Shown here piece after piece: positions 9,404 to 18,614 of a stretch of 53,954 nucleotides of DNA. Where the stretch lies: assembly GCA_022560695.1 (NCBI GenBank), contig JADFSP010000017.1, forward strand, positions 1-53,954. Reading direction: 5' to 3'. Positions within the stretch are counted from its first letter, which is position 1. Each line of letters opens with the position of its first letter. The stretch comes from Pseudomonadota bacterium (GTDB lineage: Bacteria > Pseudomonadota > Gammaproteobacteria > Steroidobacterales > Woeseiaceae). Under the pieces are notes generated by a model. That model was not told the origin of the DNA and made no database searches. It worked only from the letters and a program-made list of their open reading frames with translations. The translations under genes were made by a program, and so were the position numbers.

Positions 9404-10726
9404 TCAGTCGATCGAATCGAGGACGCGGCGAATAGCTTCAAACGATGTTCGCATTTCATCTGCATTTGCGTTCAGGAACGGCGAGAACTGCAGGATATCC
9501 ATGCCGTTGCGAATGACGAGGTGCTCATCCCAGAAACACTTCTTGTGCGCCTCCATGCCGCGCGCGCCCGGTGCGCCATCGCGCGGCGCCATTTCGATCG
9601 CGCCCATCAGGCCGATGTTGCGGACGTCAATGACGTGTGGATGATCCGCGAATGAGTGCAGAAGATCTTCGAACGTCTGTTCCAGAGCCTGGGTTCCCTC
9701 GAATATGTTCTCGTCCTCGTAAACGTCCATGGCGGCGAGGCCGGCTGCAGCGGCAACCGGGTGTCCCGAGTAGGTGTAGCCGTGAAATATCTCGATCATC
9801 TGCTCCGGACCCTGCATGAATGCCTCGTAAACATGGTCGCGGACAAGAACGGCGCCCATCGGTATGACGCCGTTGGTCAGGCCCTTCGCCGTACTGATGA
9901 TATCGGGCATCACGTCGAATCGCTGCGCCGCGAACGGCTTGCCCAGGCGGCCAAAGGCCGTGATGACTTCGTCAAAAATCAGCAAAATGCCGTGTTGGTC
10001 ACAGATTTCCCGCAGGCGCTCGAGATAGCCGACAGGCGGCGGCAATACTCCGGTTGATCCCGCCACGGGTTCAACGATGACGGCGGCAATGTTGGAGCCG
10101 TCGTGCAGCGCGACCAGCCGTTCCAAGTCATCCGCGAGGTGTGCACCGGTTGCGGGCTGCCCGCGGCTGAAGGCCGACTTGTCCAGATTCATCGTGTGCC
10201 GGATATGATCCACACCCGGAATGAGGTTGGCGCTGAACGCCTTGCGATTCGGTACGATTCCACCGACGGACATGCCGCCGAAATTGACGCCGTGATAGCC
10301 GCGCTCACGGCCGATCAGGCGGGTTCGGCTGCCTTCGCCCCGCGCCCGGTGGTAACCGAGTGCGAACTTGAGCGCGGTGTCCACTGACTCGGAACCGGAA
10401 TTTGTGAAAAAGCAGTGGTTGAAACCCTCGGGTGCCATCCGGGTAACGCGCTCGGCGAGCGCAAATGCCTTGTCGTTGCCCATCTGGAACGTCATGCAGA
10501 AATCGAGCTCAGCCACCTGCTTCTGCACAGCCTCGACAATCTTCGGGTGCGAATGACCGAGCCCGGACGTCCACAGCCCCGAAAACGTGTCATACAATTT
10601 CGTGCCGTCGTCTGCGGTGTAATAGTGCCCTTGCGCCCCGGTGATGATGCGCGGTTTTTTCTTGAAGTCGCGGTTGGACGTGAATGGCATCCAGAAAGCG
10701 TCAAGTCGATTGGCGGTCGGGGTCAT
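9404..10726 (-). CDS. class III omega-aminotransferase, beta-alanine:pyruvate type
   Basis: The 440-residue PLP enzyme has the opening DAFWMPFTSNRDFKKKPRI of the beta-alanine:pyruvate transaminase subgroup, the phosphate-binding FTNSGSESVDTALK, the cofactor aspartate in LLIFDEVITAFGRLG and the Schiff-base lysine in STAKGLTNG (near residue 282). It would turn beta-alanine and pyruvate (or similar omega-amino acids) into malonate semialdehyde and alanine, the substrate for the adjacent mmsA product. It is the first gene of the minus-strand run and divergent from ilvE across 185 bp. Substrate preference within the class is inference. Confidence 0.88.
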   Translation of the reverse strand: MTPTANRLDAFWMPFTSNRDFKKKPRIITGAQGHYYTADDGTKLYDTFSGLWTSGLGHSHPKIVEAVQKQVAELDFCMTFQMGNDKAFALAERVTRMAPEGFNHCFFTNSGSESVDTALKFALGYHRARGEGSRTRLIGRERGYHGVNFGGMSVGGIVPNRKAFSANLIPGVDHIRHTMNLDKSAFSRGQPATGAHLADDLERLVALHDGSNIAAVIVEPVAGSTGVLPPPVGYLERLREICDQHGILLIFDEVITAFGRLGKPFAAQRFDVMPDIISTAKGLTNGVIPMGAVLVRDHVYEAFMQGPEQMIEIFHGYTYSGHPVAAAAGLAAMDVYEDENIFEGTQALEQTFEDLLHSFADHPHVIDVRNIGLMGAIEMAPRDGAPGARGMEAHKKCFWDEHLVIRNGMDILQFSPFLNANADEMRTSFEAIRRVLDSID

Positions 10727-10911
10727 GAGGGTCGTATCCGATGGCTGTTTCTGTACCGGAGCTAAGTGTAGTACTGCTGGCGTACGTTAAACAATCAGAT
10801 ATACGCGTATTCGCGCCCTGGAGTACATGCAACGCGCAGATAAGGCTGGCAAACAGGCACCGTTTAATGGCAAAGTTACGCCCCCTTGCGCGAGATGCCA
10901 CCGGGAAATAA

Positions 10912-11901
10912 ATGACTCAGTTCGGAACGACATTCTGCGATCACATTGCCATCGCGAAATATGCGGACGGAGCCTGGCAAGCCTCATCCATTGAGCCGCT
11001 CGCGCCATTGCCGATGCATCCGGCCGCGCACGTTTTCCACTACGCGAGTACCTGTTTCGAGGGCTTCAAAGGCTATCGCTGGGCGGATGGCAAGGCGAGA
11101 ATTTTTCGTCTCAAAGACCACGTTGCGCGTATGCAGAAAAGTGCGGCTTCCCTTCGGCTGCCGATACCCGACGCTGACATGCTGGTGCGCATGGTCGTCG
11201 ATCTGGTCGCGAGGCATGTTGACGATATTCCTGATCCACCGAGCTCGCTGTACTTGCGGCCCACGTTAGTTGGCACTTTGCCGAATATTGGCGCGGCGGC
11301 GGCGCCGTCGACCGAGGCGACATTGTTCGTGCTGGCGTCACCGGTCGGCGACTATTTCACCGGCGGCCCGCGGCCGCTGAAGTTGCTCGTCGACGACACC
11401 CGGGCTAGGTCGACCGAGCAGCTCGGCAGCACCAAGACGGGTGGCAACTATGCAGCGGCGCTGGGTCCGACGCTCGATGCGAAAGCGCAGTACGGTGTTG
11501 ACCAGGTTCTATTCTGCCCGAATGGAGATGTGCAGGAGACAGGTGCGTCAAATTTCATGTTGATCAGCGATGATGAGATCATTACGAAGCCTCTCGATGC
11601 CACGTTTCTGCACGGTATGACGCGCGCCTCGATACTGACGATTGGCGCAGATCTCGGCTACAAAATCAGAGAACGCAATTTCACGGTTACGGAATTGCTG
11701 GAGTGGGCACCGACTCACGAAGCGGCCCTGTCGGGGACGGCCGCATGTCTGGCCCCCGTCGGTTGTTACGTCTACGAGGGCAAAGAGATACCGGTCCGTA
11801 ATGGCGCTGCCGGAGCCAATACCGAACGGTTGCGCAAGGCGCTGCAGGACATTCAATACGGAGTCTCGCCGGACAGTCATAGCTGGCTGACCGAAATCTG
11901 A
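10912..11901 (+). CDS. ilvE: branched-chain amino acid aminotransferase
   Basis: The product is a 329-residue fold-type IV PLP enzyme. HYASTCFEGFKGYR, the catalytic lysine at residue 175 in LGSTKTGGNYAA, and the end motif EAALSGTAACLAPVG identify a branched-chain aminotransferase of the longer (group II, eukaryotic-like) class. It interconverts leucine, isoleucine and valine with their 2-oxo acids and could serve synthesis or breakdown. It stands alone on the plus strand, convergent with hemN. The 185-bp upstream gap is shared with the divergent aminotransferase operon. Confidence 0.9.
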   Translation: MTQFGTTFCDHIAIAKYADGAWQASSIEPLAPLPMHPAAHVFHYASTCFEGFKGYRWADGKARIFRLKDHVARMQKSAASLRLPIPDADMLVRMVVDLVARHVDDIPDPPSSLYLRPTLVGTLPNIGAAAAPSTEATLFVLASPVGDYFTGGPRPLKLLVDDTRARSTEQLGSTKTGGNYAAALGPTLDAKAQYGVDQVLFCPNGDVQETGASNFMLISDDEIITKPLDATFLHGMTRASILTIGADLGYKIRERNFTVTELLEWAPTHEAALSGTAACLAPVGCYVYEGKEIPVRNGAAGANTERLRKALQDIQYGVSPDSHSWLTEI

Positions 11902-11916
11902 CGTGCCTCGCGGATC

Positions 11917-13338
11917 TCAGATCGCTTTTGAGAAGCGGGTTTCAGCCAGTTCCGTTTCGATGTAGCGATCGAAGATCATCGCGATGCTGCGCAGCAGCAA
12001 ACGCCCTTTGGGTGTGATCAAAATTCCGTCCCGGTCAACGATCGTCAGGCCGTCGCGCACCAGGGGCTGAAGCCGCTCGAGTTCCCGCTTGAAATAGCGT
12101 GCAAAATTCACGCCGTGCCGAGCCTCGAAAGTATCGAACGATAATCTGTCATGACACATCAGGACCTGAATTACGGCAGCGCGCAGGCGGTCGTCGCTAT
12201 CGACCACGATGCCCTTTTGAATGGCTAGTTGACCGTTTCCGATCAGCGTCTCGTAGACAGCCGTCGTGACCGCATTCTGCGCATATACATTGCCAACGCG
12301 GCTGATTGCACTGGCGCCGAGCCCGACAAGGTCACAGTCACCGTGCGTCGAGTAACCCTGGAAATTTCGCTGCAAGCTGCCGGCCAGCCTTGCCCGAACC
12401 AGCGCATCGCCGGGTAACGCAAAATGATCCATACCGATATAGACGTAGCCGGCGTCACCGAGCCGGTCGATCGTGCGATGCAGAATTTCCAGTTTCAACG
12501 CCGCTTGGGGAAGGGCAGCCTCATCGATCATGCGCTGCCCTTTGAAGCGCTGCGGCAAGTGAGCGTAGTTGTAAACTGCGAGTCGATCCGGTTGCATGCC
12601 GATGACCAGGTCAAGTGTCCGATCGAAACTGTCAATTGTCTGAAAAGGCAGACCGTAGATCAGGTCGAATGATATCGATTCGAAACCGGCGCGGCGTGCA
12701 TCGACGAGTAATCGCAATATTTTGGCAGTTGGCTGGGTACGGTTGACGGCTTTCTGCACAACGGGATCGAAGTCCTGAATGCCGAGGCTCAACCGGTTGA
12801 AGCCCAGGCCCCAGAGTTCCCTTATGCGCTCCCCATCGACGGTCCGTGGGTCTATCTCGATGGAAAATTCGCGTTCGTCGCTGTCGTCAAAACTGAACGC
12901 CCCGCGCAGGTCGGCCATCAGCGCGTTGAGCTGCCTGGCATCAAGGTAGGTCGGCGTGCCGCCGCCGAAGTGCACCTGTTCGACCTTGCGCTCGTGGCTG
13001 AATAGCTCGCCCTGCATGCGTAACTCACGATGCAGGCGGTCGAGATAACGTTTTACGCGCGTCTGGTTGCGTGTCACAACCTTGTTGCATCCGCAGTAGT
13101 AGCAAAGCGAGCGGCAAAACGGAATGTGAACATACAACGAGAGCGGTGCGGCGCTTGCATTGCTCGCCAGGGCGTTGCGGCGGTAACCGTCGGCGTTCAC
13201 TTCGTCGCTGAACTGGAGCGCAGTCGGATAGGACGTATATCGTGGGCCACGGCCGCCGTAATGCTCGATCAATCGCCGGTCGAAGCAAATCTCCGGCCCG
13301 TTGGGGACCCTGAGCGCGAGAGTATTCATGCCCTGCAT
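11917..13338 (-). CDS. hemN: oxygen-independent coproporphyrinogen III oxidase
   Basis: The 473-residue radical-SAM enzyme carries the cluster motif as YVHIPFCRSLCYYCGCN, with cysteines 75, 79 and 82, plus the extra Cys84 characteristic of true HemN. GPRYTSYPTALQF near the N-terminus and the C-terminal HemN domain are also present, so it is not the short HemW-like form. It decarboxylates coproporphyrinogen III to protoporphyrinogen IX without oxygen. It lies 40 bp downstream of the heme A synthase gene on the same strand, grouping two heme steps. An in-frame ATG three codons later is an alternative start. Confidence 0.93.
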   Translation of the reverse strand: MQGMNTLALRVPNGPEICFDRRLIEHYGGRGPRYTSYPTALQFSDEVNADGYRRNALASNASAAPLSLYVHIPFCRSLCYYCGCNKVVTRNQTRVKRYLDRLHRELRMQGELFSHERKVEQVHFGGGTPTYLDARQLNALMADLRGAFSFDDSDEREFSIEIDPRTVDGERIRELWGLGFNRLSLGIQDFDPVVQKAVNRTQPTAKILRLLVDARRAGFESISFDLIYGLPFQTIDSFDRTLDLVIGMQPDRLAVYNYAHLPQRFKGQRMIDEAALPQAALKLEILHRTIDRLGDAGYVYIGMDHFALPGDALVRARLAGSLQRNFQGYSTHGDCDLVGLGASAISRVGNVYAQNAVTTAVYETLIGNGQLAIQKGIVVDSDDRLRAAVIQVLMCHDRLSFDTFEARHGVNFARYFKRELERLQPLVRDGLTIVDRDGILITPKGRLLLRSIAMIFDRYIETELAETRFSKAI

Positions 13339-13378
13339 CGTGACCGAAGTGCGCGGCCGGCACTATGGGTAATTGCCC

Positions 13379-14422
13379 CTATGCGACACGGCCACGCAGG
13401 CTGTGCACAACGAACAATGCGGCCGTAAACAGCAGCATGGCCACGGCCTGGTGGCTCGCCGCGAGAGCCACCGGTACTGAGAGGAGCAAGGTCGATACAC
13501 CCAGTACAACCTGCAGCACGGCGATGTGCAGCATCGCCGTGGTTGCGCGGCGGGCGCGGTCCGGTAAATCCACGTTGCGTGCACGAATCCAGAAGACGAC
13601 GATCAGCAGGAATGTCGACATCGCGAGCACGCGATGATCGAATTGTACGGTCGTCGCATTGCTGAAGAGATTTCGCCACGCAGGATGCAGCACCCAAAGA
13701 CCGGGCGGCAGCCAGTTGTCGCCCATCATCGGAAATGTATTGTAGATTTTCCCTGCCTTGAGTCCGGCAACGAAACCACCCGATATTATCGTAACGGATA
13801 TCAGGCCCATGAGCGCGAGCGAGCGCGCGAACCAGGGGTGTCGGCCGTCGCCCGAGTGTGGAAACAGCAGCGACATCGCAACCCAAAACATGCAGGCATA
13901 GACGAGAAACGCGGCGACAAGATGCGCGGTCAGACGGTACTGGCTGACGTGCGGCACGTCGACGAGACCGCTCTTAACCATGTACCAGCCCAGCGCGCCC
14001 TGTAATCCGCCGAGTACGAACATCGCAAGATACTTCGGCCGGTCGCTTCTGGCGATGTCACCCCTGGCCGCAAAGATCAGAAATGGCACCAGGAACGCCA
14101 GACCAATCGTACGCCCAAGCATTCGGTGCAGGTATTCGAGCCAGAAAATTCCCTTGAAGCCATCGACGTCCATGTGCGCATTGACGTTGTGGTACTCCGG
14201 TGTTTGCTGATACAGCTCGAACTTCTGCGCCCAGTCTGCGTCGCTCAGCGGCGGCACAACGCCGATAATCGGGCGCCATTCGGCGATCGACAAGCCGGAG
14301 CCCGTCAGCCGCGTGACGCCTCCCAGCACGACCATCGCAAACACCAGGGCACAACAGACCAGCAACCAGATTGCGACAGCCCGGTTCCTTGCGGCCGATT
14401 CCCGATCGTCGGTCATTGGCAT
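13379..14422 (-). CDS. ctaA: heme A synthase, Cox15/CtaA family
   Basis: This is an eight-helix membrane protein of about 347 residues. VVLGGVTRLTGSGLSIAEWRPI at the end of helix 1 is the Cox15 signature, with heme-ligand histidines in FWLEYLHRMLGR, SQYRLTAHL, FDHRVLAM and AASHQAVAM. It oxidises the C8 methyl of heme O to make heme A for an aa3-type oxidase. The length and the single fused repeat put it with the alphaproteobacterial/mitochondrial type. The open frame extends to a TTG at 14455, but ATG 14422 or 14416 is more likely. No cox genes are in the window. Confidence 0.9.
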   Translation of the reverse strand: MPMTDDRESAARNRAVAIWLLVCCALVFAMVVLGGVTRLTGSGLSIAEWRPIIGVVPPLSDADWAQKFELYQQTPEYHNVNAHMDVDGFKGIFWLEYLHRMLGRTIGLAFLVPFLIFAARGDIARSDRPKYLAMFVLGGLQGALGWYMVKSGLVDVPHVSQYRLTAHLVAAFLVYACMFWVAMSLLFPHSGDGRHPWFARSLALMGLISVTIISGGFVAGLKAGKIYNTFPMMGDNWLPPGLWVLHPAWRNLFSNATTVQFDHRVLAMSTFLLIVVFWIRARNVDLPDRARRATTAMLHIAVLQVVLGVSTLLLSVPVALAASHQAVAMLLFTAALFVVHSLRGRVA

Positions 14423-14508
14423 AGTAACTTTTTGAGGCCGGTACGAGGCGCGCAATCTTAGCAGTCTGACAGCCGCGAATGTTGAAATATCCGTGATACC
14501 CTGCGTGC

Positions 14509-15660
14509 GTGAAGCTCGCGGATTGCAATAATATATTCGATCTTCGGCGCGTTGCGCGGCGGCGACTTCCGTTGCCGGTCTTCCACTACCTGGATGGTGG
14601 CGCCGACGATGAACTTACACTCGCGCGCAACACCGATGCGTTCAATGAATACGAATTGCTGCCGTCGCAGCTGTCTGATGTCAGCCACATCGATCTCAAG
14701 ACGACGATATTCGGCCAGGCGATCGACTGGCCCGTCATGATATCGCCCACAGGTGCCTCGAAGCTATTCCACCGGGACGGTGAAACTGCAGTTGTACGCG
14801 CCGCCGAAAAATTCGGCACAATCTACAGCTTGTCGACAGTTGGAACGACCACGATCGAAGACGTCGCCAGGGCGGGAAATTGTCCGATGATGTACCAGAT
14901 CTACGTCTTCAAGGATCGTGGCCTGACAGACAATTTCATTGAGCGTTGCAAGGCACAGAACTATGCGGCGCTATGTTTGACAGTGGATACGCCGGTCGCA
15001 GGAAATCGCGAACGCGATCACGTTTACGGCCTGTCCGCAGCTCCGAAGTTTCGCTGGCGGAGCGCTCTGAGCTTCGTGCGTCATGCAGACTGGCTGGCAC
15101 GAGTGATACTGCGAAAGGATCTCGAGATGGTGAACATCACGAGCGATGACCATGCGGCAAGGCGGGTGAAGTCGGGCGTCATGGACTACATAAACAGCCA
15201 GCTCGACCGTTCGCTGACGTGGCGGGATGTTGAGTGGTTGGCAGGTCGCTGGAGCGGGCCGCTCGTCATCAAGGGGCTGCTGACAGTGGAAGACTGCCGA
15301 AAGGCGGCCGACTCGGGCGCGACGGCTGTCATGTTGTCGAATCACGGAGGACGTCAACTCGACTCGGCACCCGCCCCGGTGGATTGTATCTCTGCGGTTG
15401 CCGATGCTTTGCGCGACCGCCTCGAAATTATTTGCGATGGCGGAATTCGGCGCGGCAACCATGTTGTCAAGGCACTCGCGCTGGGCGCGAACGTATGCAG
15501 TATCGGGCGTGGTTACCTTTTTGGACTGGCCGCGGGCGGTCAGGCCGGTGTCGAACGAGCGCTCACCCTGTTGCACAGCGAGGTAGAACGAACGATGGCC
15601 CTCGTCGGCTGCAATTCCGTCAGCAAGCTGGATCGAAGTTACGTTCAAAAGCGCCACTGA
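14509..15660 (+). CDS. FMN-dependent alpha-hydroxy-acid oxidase/dehydrogenase
   Basis: This is a 383-residue TIM-barrel flavoprotein. FHYLDGGADDE near the N-terminus, the FMN region MISPTGASKLFHRDGE, and the active site SNHGGRQLDSAPAP with catalytic His279, followed by CDGGIRRGNHVVKALALGA, are the family signature. Lactate dehydrogenase LldD, glycolate oxidase and mandelate dehydrogenase are relatives. The GTG start at 14509 precedes KLADCNNIFDLRRVARRRLP, typical of the N-terminal FMN-hydroxy-acid dehydrogenase domain. L-lactate is the most probable substrate, by family frequency only. It is divergent from heme A synthase, with an 86-bp gap to the preferred start. Confidence 0.87.
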   Translation: MKLADCNNIFDLRRVARRRLPLPVFHYLDGGADDELTLARNTDAFNEYELLPSQLSDVSHIDLKTTIFGQAIDWPVMISPTGASKLFHRDGETAVVRAAEKFGTIYSLSTVGTTTIEDVARAGNCPMMYQIYVFKDRGLTDNFIERCKAQNYAALCLTVDTPVAGNRERDHVYGLSAAPKFRWRSALSFVRHADWLARVILRKDLEMVNITSDDHAARRVKSGVMDYINSQLDRSLTWRDVEWLAGRWSGPLVIKGLLTVEDCRKAADSGATAVMLSNHGGRQLDSAPAPVDCISAVADALRDRLEIICDGGIRRGNHVVKALALGANVCSIGRGYLFGLAAGGQAGVERALTLLHSEVERTMALVGCNSVSKLDRSYVQKRH

Positions 15661-15908
15661 CGGCCATTTCAATTGCGCAATTCGCGGTATTTTCGCGGAC
15701 TCGGCGCGGGTGCCTGCGGTATCCATGGCGGCGCGGAAATTACGAAAAACCCTATAAAAAAGCAGTGTTTAAGTGCCTGCATGCGCATTCAGGGCGATTC
15801 GATCATGCCAATGACGAGCCTCCAGCCATTTTTGCGGGTACGATGCGCCGTGCACCGGTCGGGCGAATTCAAACCGGCTCGGGTAAGTAAGTATGTATTG
15901 AGGTAACT

Positions 15909-16121
15909 ATGTCAGAAGAAAGAGTTTCGGGAACCGTTAAATGGTTCAACGATGACAAGGGATTTGGATTTATCGAACGCGAAGATGGCAAGGATGTGTT
16001 TGTGCATCACAGCGCGATAATGATGGAAGGATTCAAGACTCTCAAAGAGGGTCAGAAAGTCACCATGGAAGTGACGCAGGGTCAGAAAGGACCGCAAGCC
16101 GAAAAAGTAATGGCTGAGTAG
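15909..16121 (+). CDS. cold shock domain protein
   Basis: The 70-residue OB-fold protein has both RNA-binding motifs: RNP1 as KGFGFIE and RNP2 as VFVHHSAI, opening with [12 protein letters not shown]. It binds single-stranded RNA or DNA as a chaperone. GAGGT four bases upstream of ATG 15909 is a clear ribosome binding site. The 248-bp leader without an ORF is long, as usual for cold-shock genes. A TATAAA at 15753 is a possible -10 but has no convincing -35. Whether it is cold-induced cannot be read from sequence. Confidence 0.93.
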   Translation: MSEERVSGTVKWFNDDKGFGFIEREDGKDVFVHHSAIMMEGFKTLKEGQKVTMEVTQGQKGPQAEKVMAE

Positions 16122-16357
16122 CCGCTGGCACTCAGATGCCCGTGCATAACAGCTGAGAATCGTTTTCAGCGATTGCTGTTCCCGGCAATCAAAGCACTCA
16201 AGCATTGCGTCGCCGACAACGGGGCGGTGATTCGCCTGCAATCGCTCATGACGGCGGATACGATGCTGCCCGCCTGCGGCAGCAGTCACCGTTCATGCAA
16301 GCGGCGAAACACCTGGACAGATTCCACGATCGAACCTGGGTGTCAATACAGGACATC

Positions 16358-16747
16358 GTGAAACTGCGAATTCGAAATAACTCGATTCGTCTGCGACTGA
16401 CAAAGACCGAGGTTGATACCTTGCGTCACGAGGGACTTGTGTCTGCGTGTACCCGTTTTCCGGACGGCCGGGAATTTCGCTATGAGGTCGAAAGTAGTCC
16501 CGCGAGCGTCACGCCGGACGCCTTCTTATCCGACAAAGGGCTGACGGTGCGACTTCCGGAGACCAGCGTGCTTGCGTGGGCGACGATTGAGCAAGTCTCG
16601 ATCAGGGGTGAGCAGCCACTCGTCGAAGGAGAGAAATTGGCCATTCTCATCGAGAAGGACTTTGCTTGTCTTGCGCCAAGAGAAGGTGAGGACGAATCTG
16701 ACATGTATCTGCATCCGCAAAGTGAGTCCGGGGAAGGTCGGGGTTGA
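16358..16747 (+). CDS. DUF7009-like small protein
   Basis: The 129-residue product begins at a GTG with AGGA four bases upstream. The opening, KLRIRNNSIRLRLTKTEVD, resembles small uncharacterised proteins I know as DUF7009, in which this basic beta-rich N-terminus is conserved. The open frame extends 51 codons further upstream, but that part is not protein-like and has no ribosome binding site. The end overlaps the start of the DUF2461 gene by one base (TGATG), so the two are co-translated. No catalytic motif is visible and no function is assigned. Confidence 0.65.
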   Translation: MKLRIRNNSIRLRLTKTEVDTLRHEGLVSACTRFPDGREFRYEVESSPASVTPDAFLSDKGLTVRLPETSVLAWATIEQVSIRGEQPLVEGEKLAILIEKDFACLAPREGEDESDMYLHPQSESGEGRG

Positions 16748-17439
16748 TGCCGGCACGTTACGCGAGCTTCGAGCAGGACACGATTTCATTCCTCGAAGAA
16801 CTCTCGGCAAATAATAATCGCGATTGGTTCAAGGTAAACAAGAGCCGCTATGAGGAACTGGTCCTCGACGTCGCTCTACGTTTCATCCAGTCAATGCAGG
16901 AACCGCTCGCGAAACTTGCACCGCATTTTGTAGCGCTGCCGACGCGAGTCGGCGGATCACTGATGCGCGTTTATCGCGACACACGATTTTCGAACAACAA
17001 ATTACCTTACAAGACAAACATCGGTATCCAATTTCGTCATGAGCAGGCCAGGAACGTGCATTCACCTGGATATTACGTGCATGTCGATCCAGCCGAAGTA
17101 TTCATTGGTGTTGGCATGTGGCGCCCGGAACCGGAGGCACTGCTCGCGATTCGCGAACGCATCGCATTCAACGGCACGGATTGGCAGCATGCTGTCGGCG
17201 ACCGTGGCTTCCGGCGGCATTTCGATCTCGGCGGCGAGTCACTTAAGCGTCCACCGCGAGGGTTCAGCAAAGATCACGAATTGATCGAAGACATCAAGCG
17301 CAAGAGTTTCATTGCGATCAAGAACATGGAAGTCGGCGACTGTTTGCATCCCCTGTTTCAACGCAGGGTCGAGACGGCCTTTAAGGCAGCGACGCCGTAC
17401 ATGAAATTCTTGTGCAAGGCGGTCGGTGTGCCGTTCTAG
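16747..17439 (+). CDS. DUF2461 family protein
   Basis: The 230-residue product matches the DUF2461 (TIGR02453) layout: FLEELSANNNRDWFKVNKSRYEE at the start, then MRVYRDTRFSNNKLPYKTN and HSPGYYVHVDPAEVFIGVG. The family is widespread in bacteria and of unknown function; the conserved basic and aromatic residues in the middle suggest a binding site. ATG 16747 overlaps the previous stop. A TTG one codon earlier would also be open. No signal peptide or membrane helix is seen. Confidence 0.85.
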   Translation: MPARYASFEQDTISFLEELSANNNRDWFKVNKSRYEELVLDVALRFIQSMQEPLAKLAPHFVALPTRVGGSLMRVYRDTRFSNNKLPYKTNIGIQFRHEQARNVHSPGYYVHVDPAEVFIGVGMWRPEPEALLAIRERIAFNGTDWQHAVGDRGFRRHFDLGGESLKRPPRGFSKDHELIEDIKRKSFIAIKNMEVGDCLHPLFQRRVETAFKAATPYMKFLCKAVGVPF

Positions 17440-17557
17440 CGACTGAGCGGGCCGTGACTCGCCGATGATCGCTGTGAATCCCGCGCCTGTCGATGCTAGA
17501 ATCCGCGCGCTGGTTCGGCTTCCCAACCGAATTGCCTACTGCAAGCCGAGGATGGCC

Positions 17558-18607
17558 ATGTCCGTTTTCACCGATACGGCATTTGATGATCACGAGCGCG
17601 TGCTGTTTTGCAGCGATGCAAAAACCGGCCTGCAGGCCATCATCGCGATTCATTCCACTGCACTCGGTCCGGCTGCAGGCGGCTGCCGTATGTGGAACTA
17701 TGCCAGCGACGCCGAGGCATTGCACGACGTGCTGCGATTGTCGCAAGGCATGAGCTACAAGAACGCGATGGCCGGCCTGCACTTCGGTGGCGGCAAGGCA
17801 GTGATCATGAAGACATCCGACTTCAATGGCTCTGACGCGCTGTTCGAGCGCTTTGGCAATTTCGTCGATACCTTGAATGGCGACTATATTACGGCGGAAG
17901 ACGTCGGCATGACCGTGCAAATAATGCAGACAATCGCGCGCACGACGAAACATGTAACGGGCCTGCCGACGGCCGGCGGGAAGGCGGGTGGAGACCCGTC
18001 GCCAAAAACTGCATTCGGCATATTCTGCGGCATCGAGGCGGCGGCAAGATTCAAGCTCGACCGCCATGACGTGAGCGGATTGAGTGTCGCCGTCCAGGGC
18101 GTCGGCCACGTCGGTTACCATTTGTGCAAGCTTCTCGTCGAAGCAGGCGCGTCGCTCAAGGTTGCCGACATCGACGACGCGCGCGTGCAAAGAATATGCG
18201 ATGAATTCGGTGCGACCGGAGTGGCGCCTGACGAAATCTTGTATCAGTCTGTGGACGTTCTTGCGCCGTGTGCTCTCGGGGCAATCCTGAACCGGACCAC
18301 AATTCCGAAGTTACAGACGGCGATCATTGCGGGTGGCGCGAACAATCAGCTCGAGACGCTCGAGGACGGCCAGCGTCTGGCCGATGCGGGCATACTGTAT
18401 GCGCCCGACTACGTGATCAACGGTGGTGGCATCATCAATGTCGCTTGCGAATATGACGGTGACATCGGAGACGAAGGCGTGACGCAACTGGTCGCAGAAA
18501 TCGGTCCGCGGCTCACGGGAATATTCGAAGAAGCAGCAAGAAAAGGTGAGCCGACCAACGTCATTGCCGACGCGCAGGCGCGGCAGATCATCGCCGCCGC
18601 CGATTGA
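17558..18607 (+). CDS. Leu/Phe/Val-type amino acid dehydrogenase
   Basis: The 349-residue oxidoreductase has the substrate domain stretch GPAAGGCRMWNY, the catalytic-lysine region MSYKNAMAGLHFGGGKAVI, TAEDVGMT, and the NAD-binding Rossmann motif VAVQGVGHVGYHLC. This is the leucine dehydrogenase branch of the Glu/Leu/Phe/Val dehydrogenases (NAD-dependent deamination of branched or aromatic amino acids). The open frame begins at 17465, but GAGG at 17548-17551 is placed correctly for ATG 17558. Together with ilvE it gives two routes between branched-chain amino acids and oxo acids. It is convergent with the peroxiredoxin gene, seven bases apart. Confidence 0.88.
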   Translation: MSVFTDTAFDDHERVLFCSDAKTGLQAIIAIHSTALGPAAGGCRMWNYASDAEALHDVLRLSQGMSYKNAMAGLHFGGGKAVIMKTSDFNGSDALFERFGNFVDTLNGDYITAEDVGMTVQIMQTIARTTKHVTGLPTAGGKAGGDPSPKTAFGIFCGIEAAARFKLDRHDVSGLSVAVQGVGHVGYHLCKLLVEAGASLKVADIDDARVQRICDEFGATGVAPDEILYQSVDVLAPCALGAILNRTTIPKLQTAIIAGGANNQLETLEDGQRLADAGILYAPDYVINGGGIINVACEYDGDIGDEGVTQLVAEIGPRLTGIFEEAARKGEPTNVIADAQARQIIAAAD

Positions 18608-18614
18608 ACGTCTA

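Noticed and set aside
16148..16180. Stem-loop after the cold shock gene as a terminator
   Set aside because: The stem has a four-base bulge and no T run follows it.
16205..16357. N-terminal extension of the DUF7009-like protein
   Set aside because: Composition is not protein-like and a good SD precedes the GTG at 16358.
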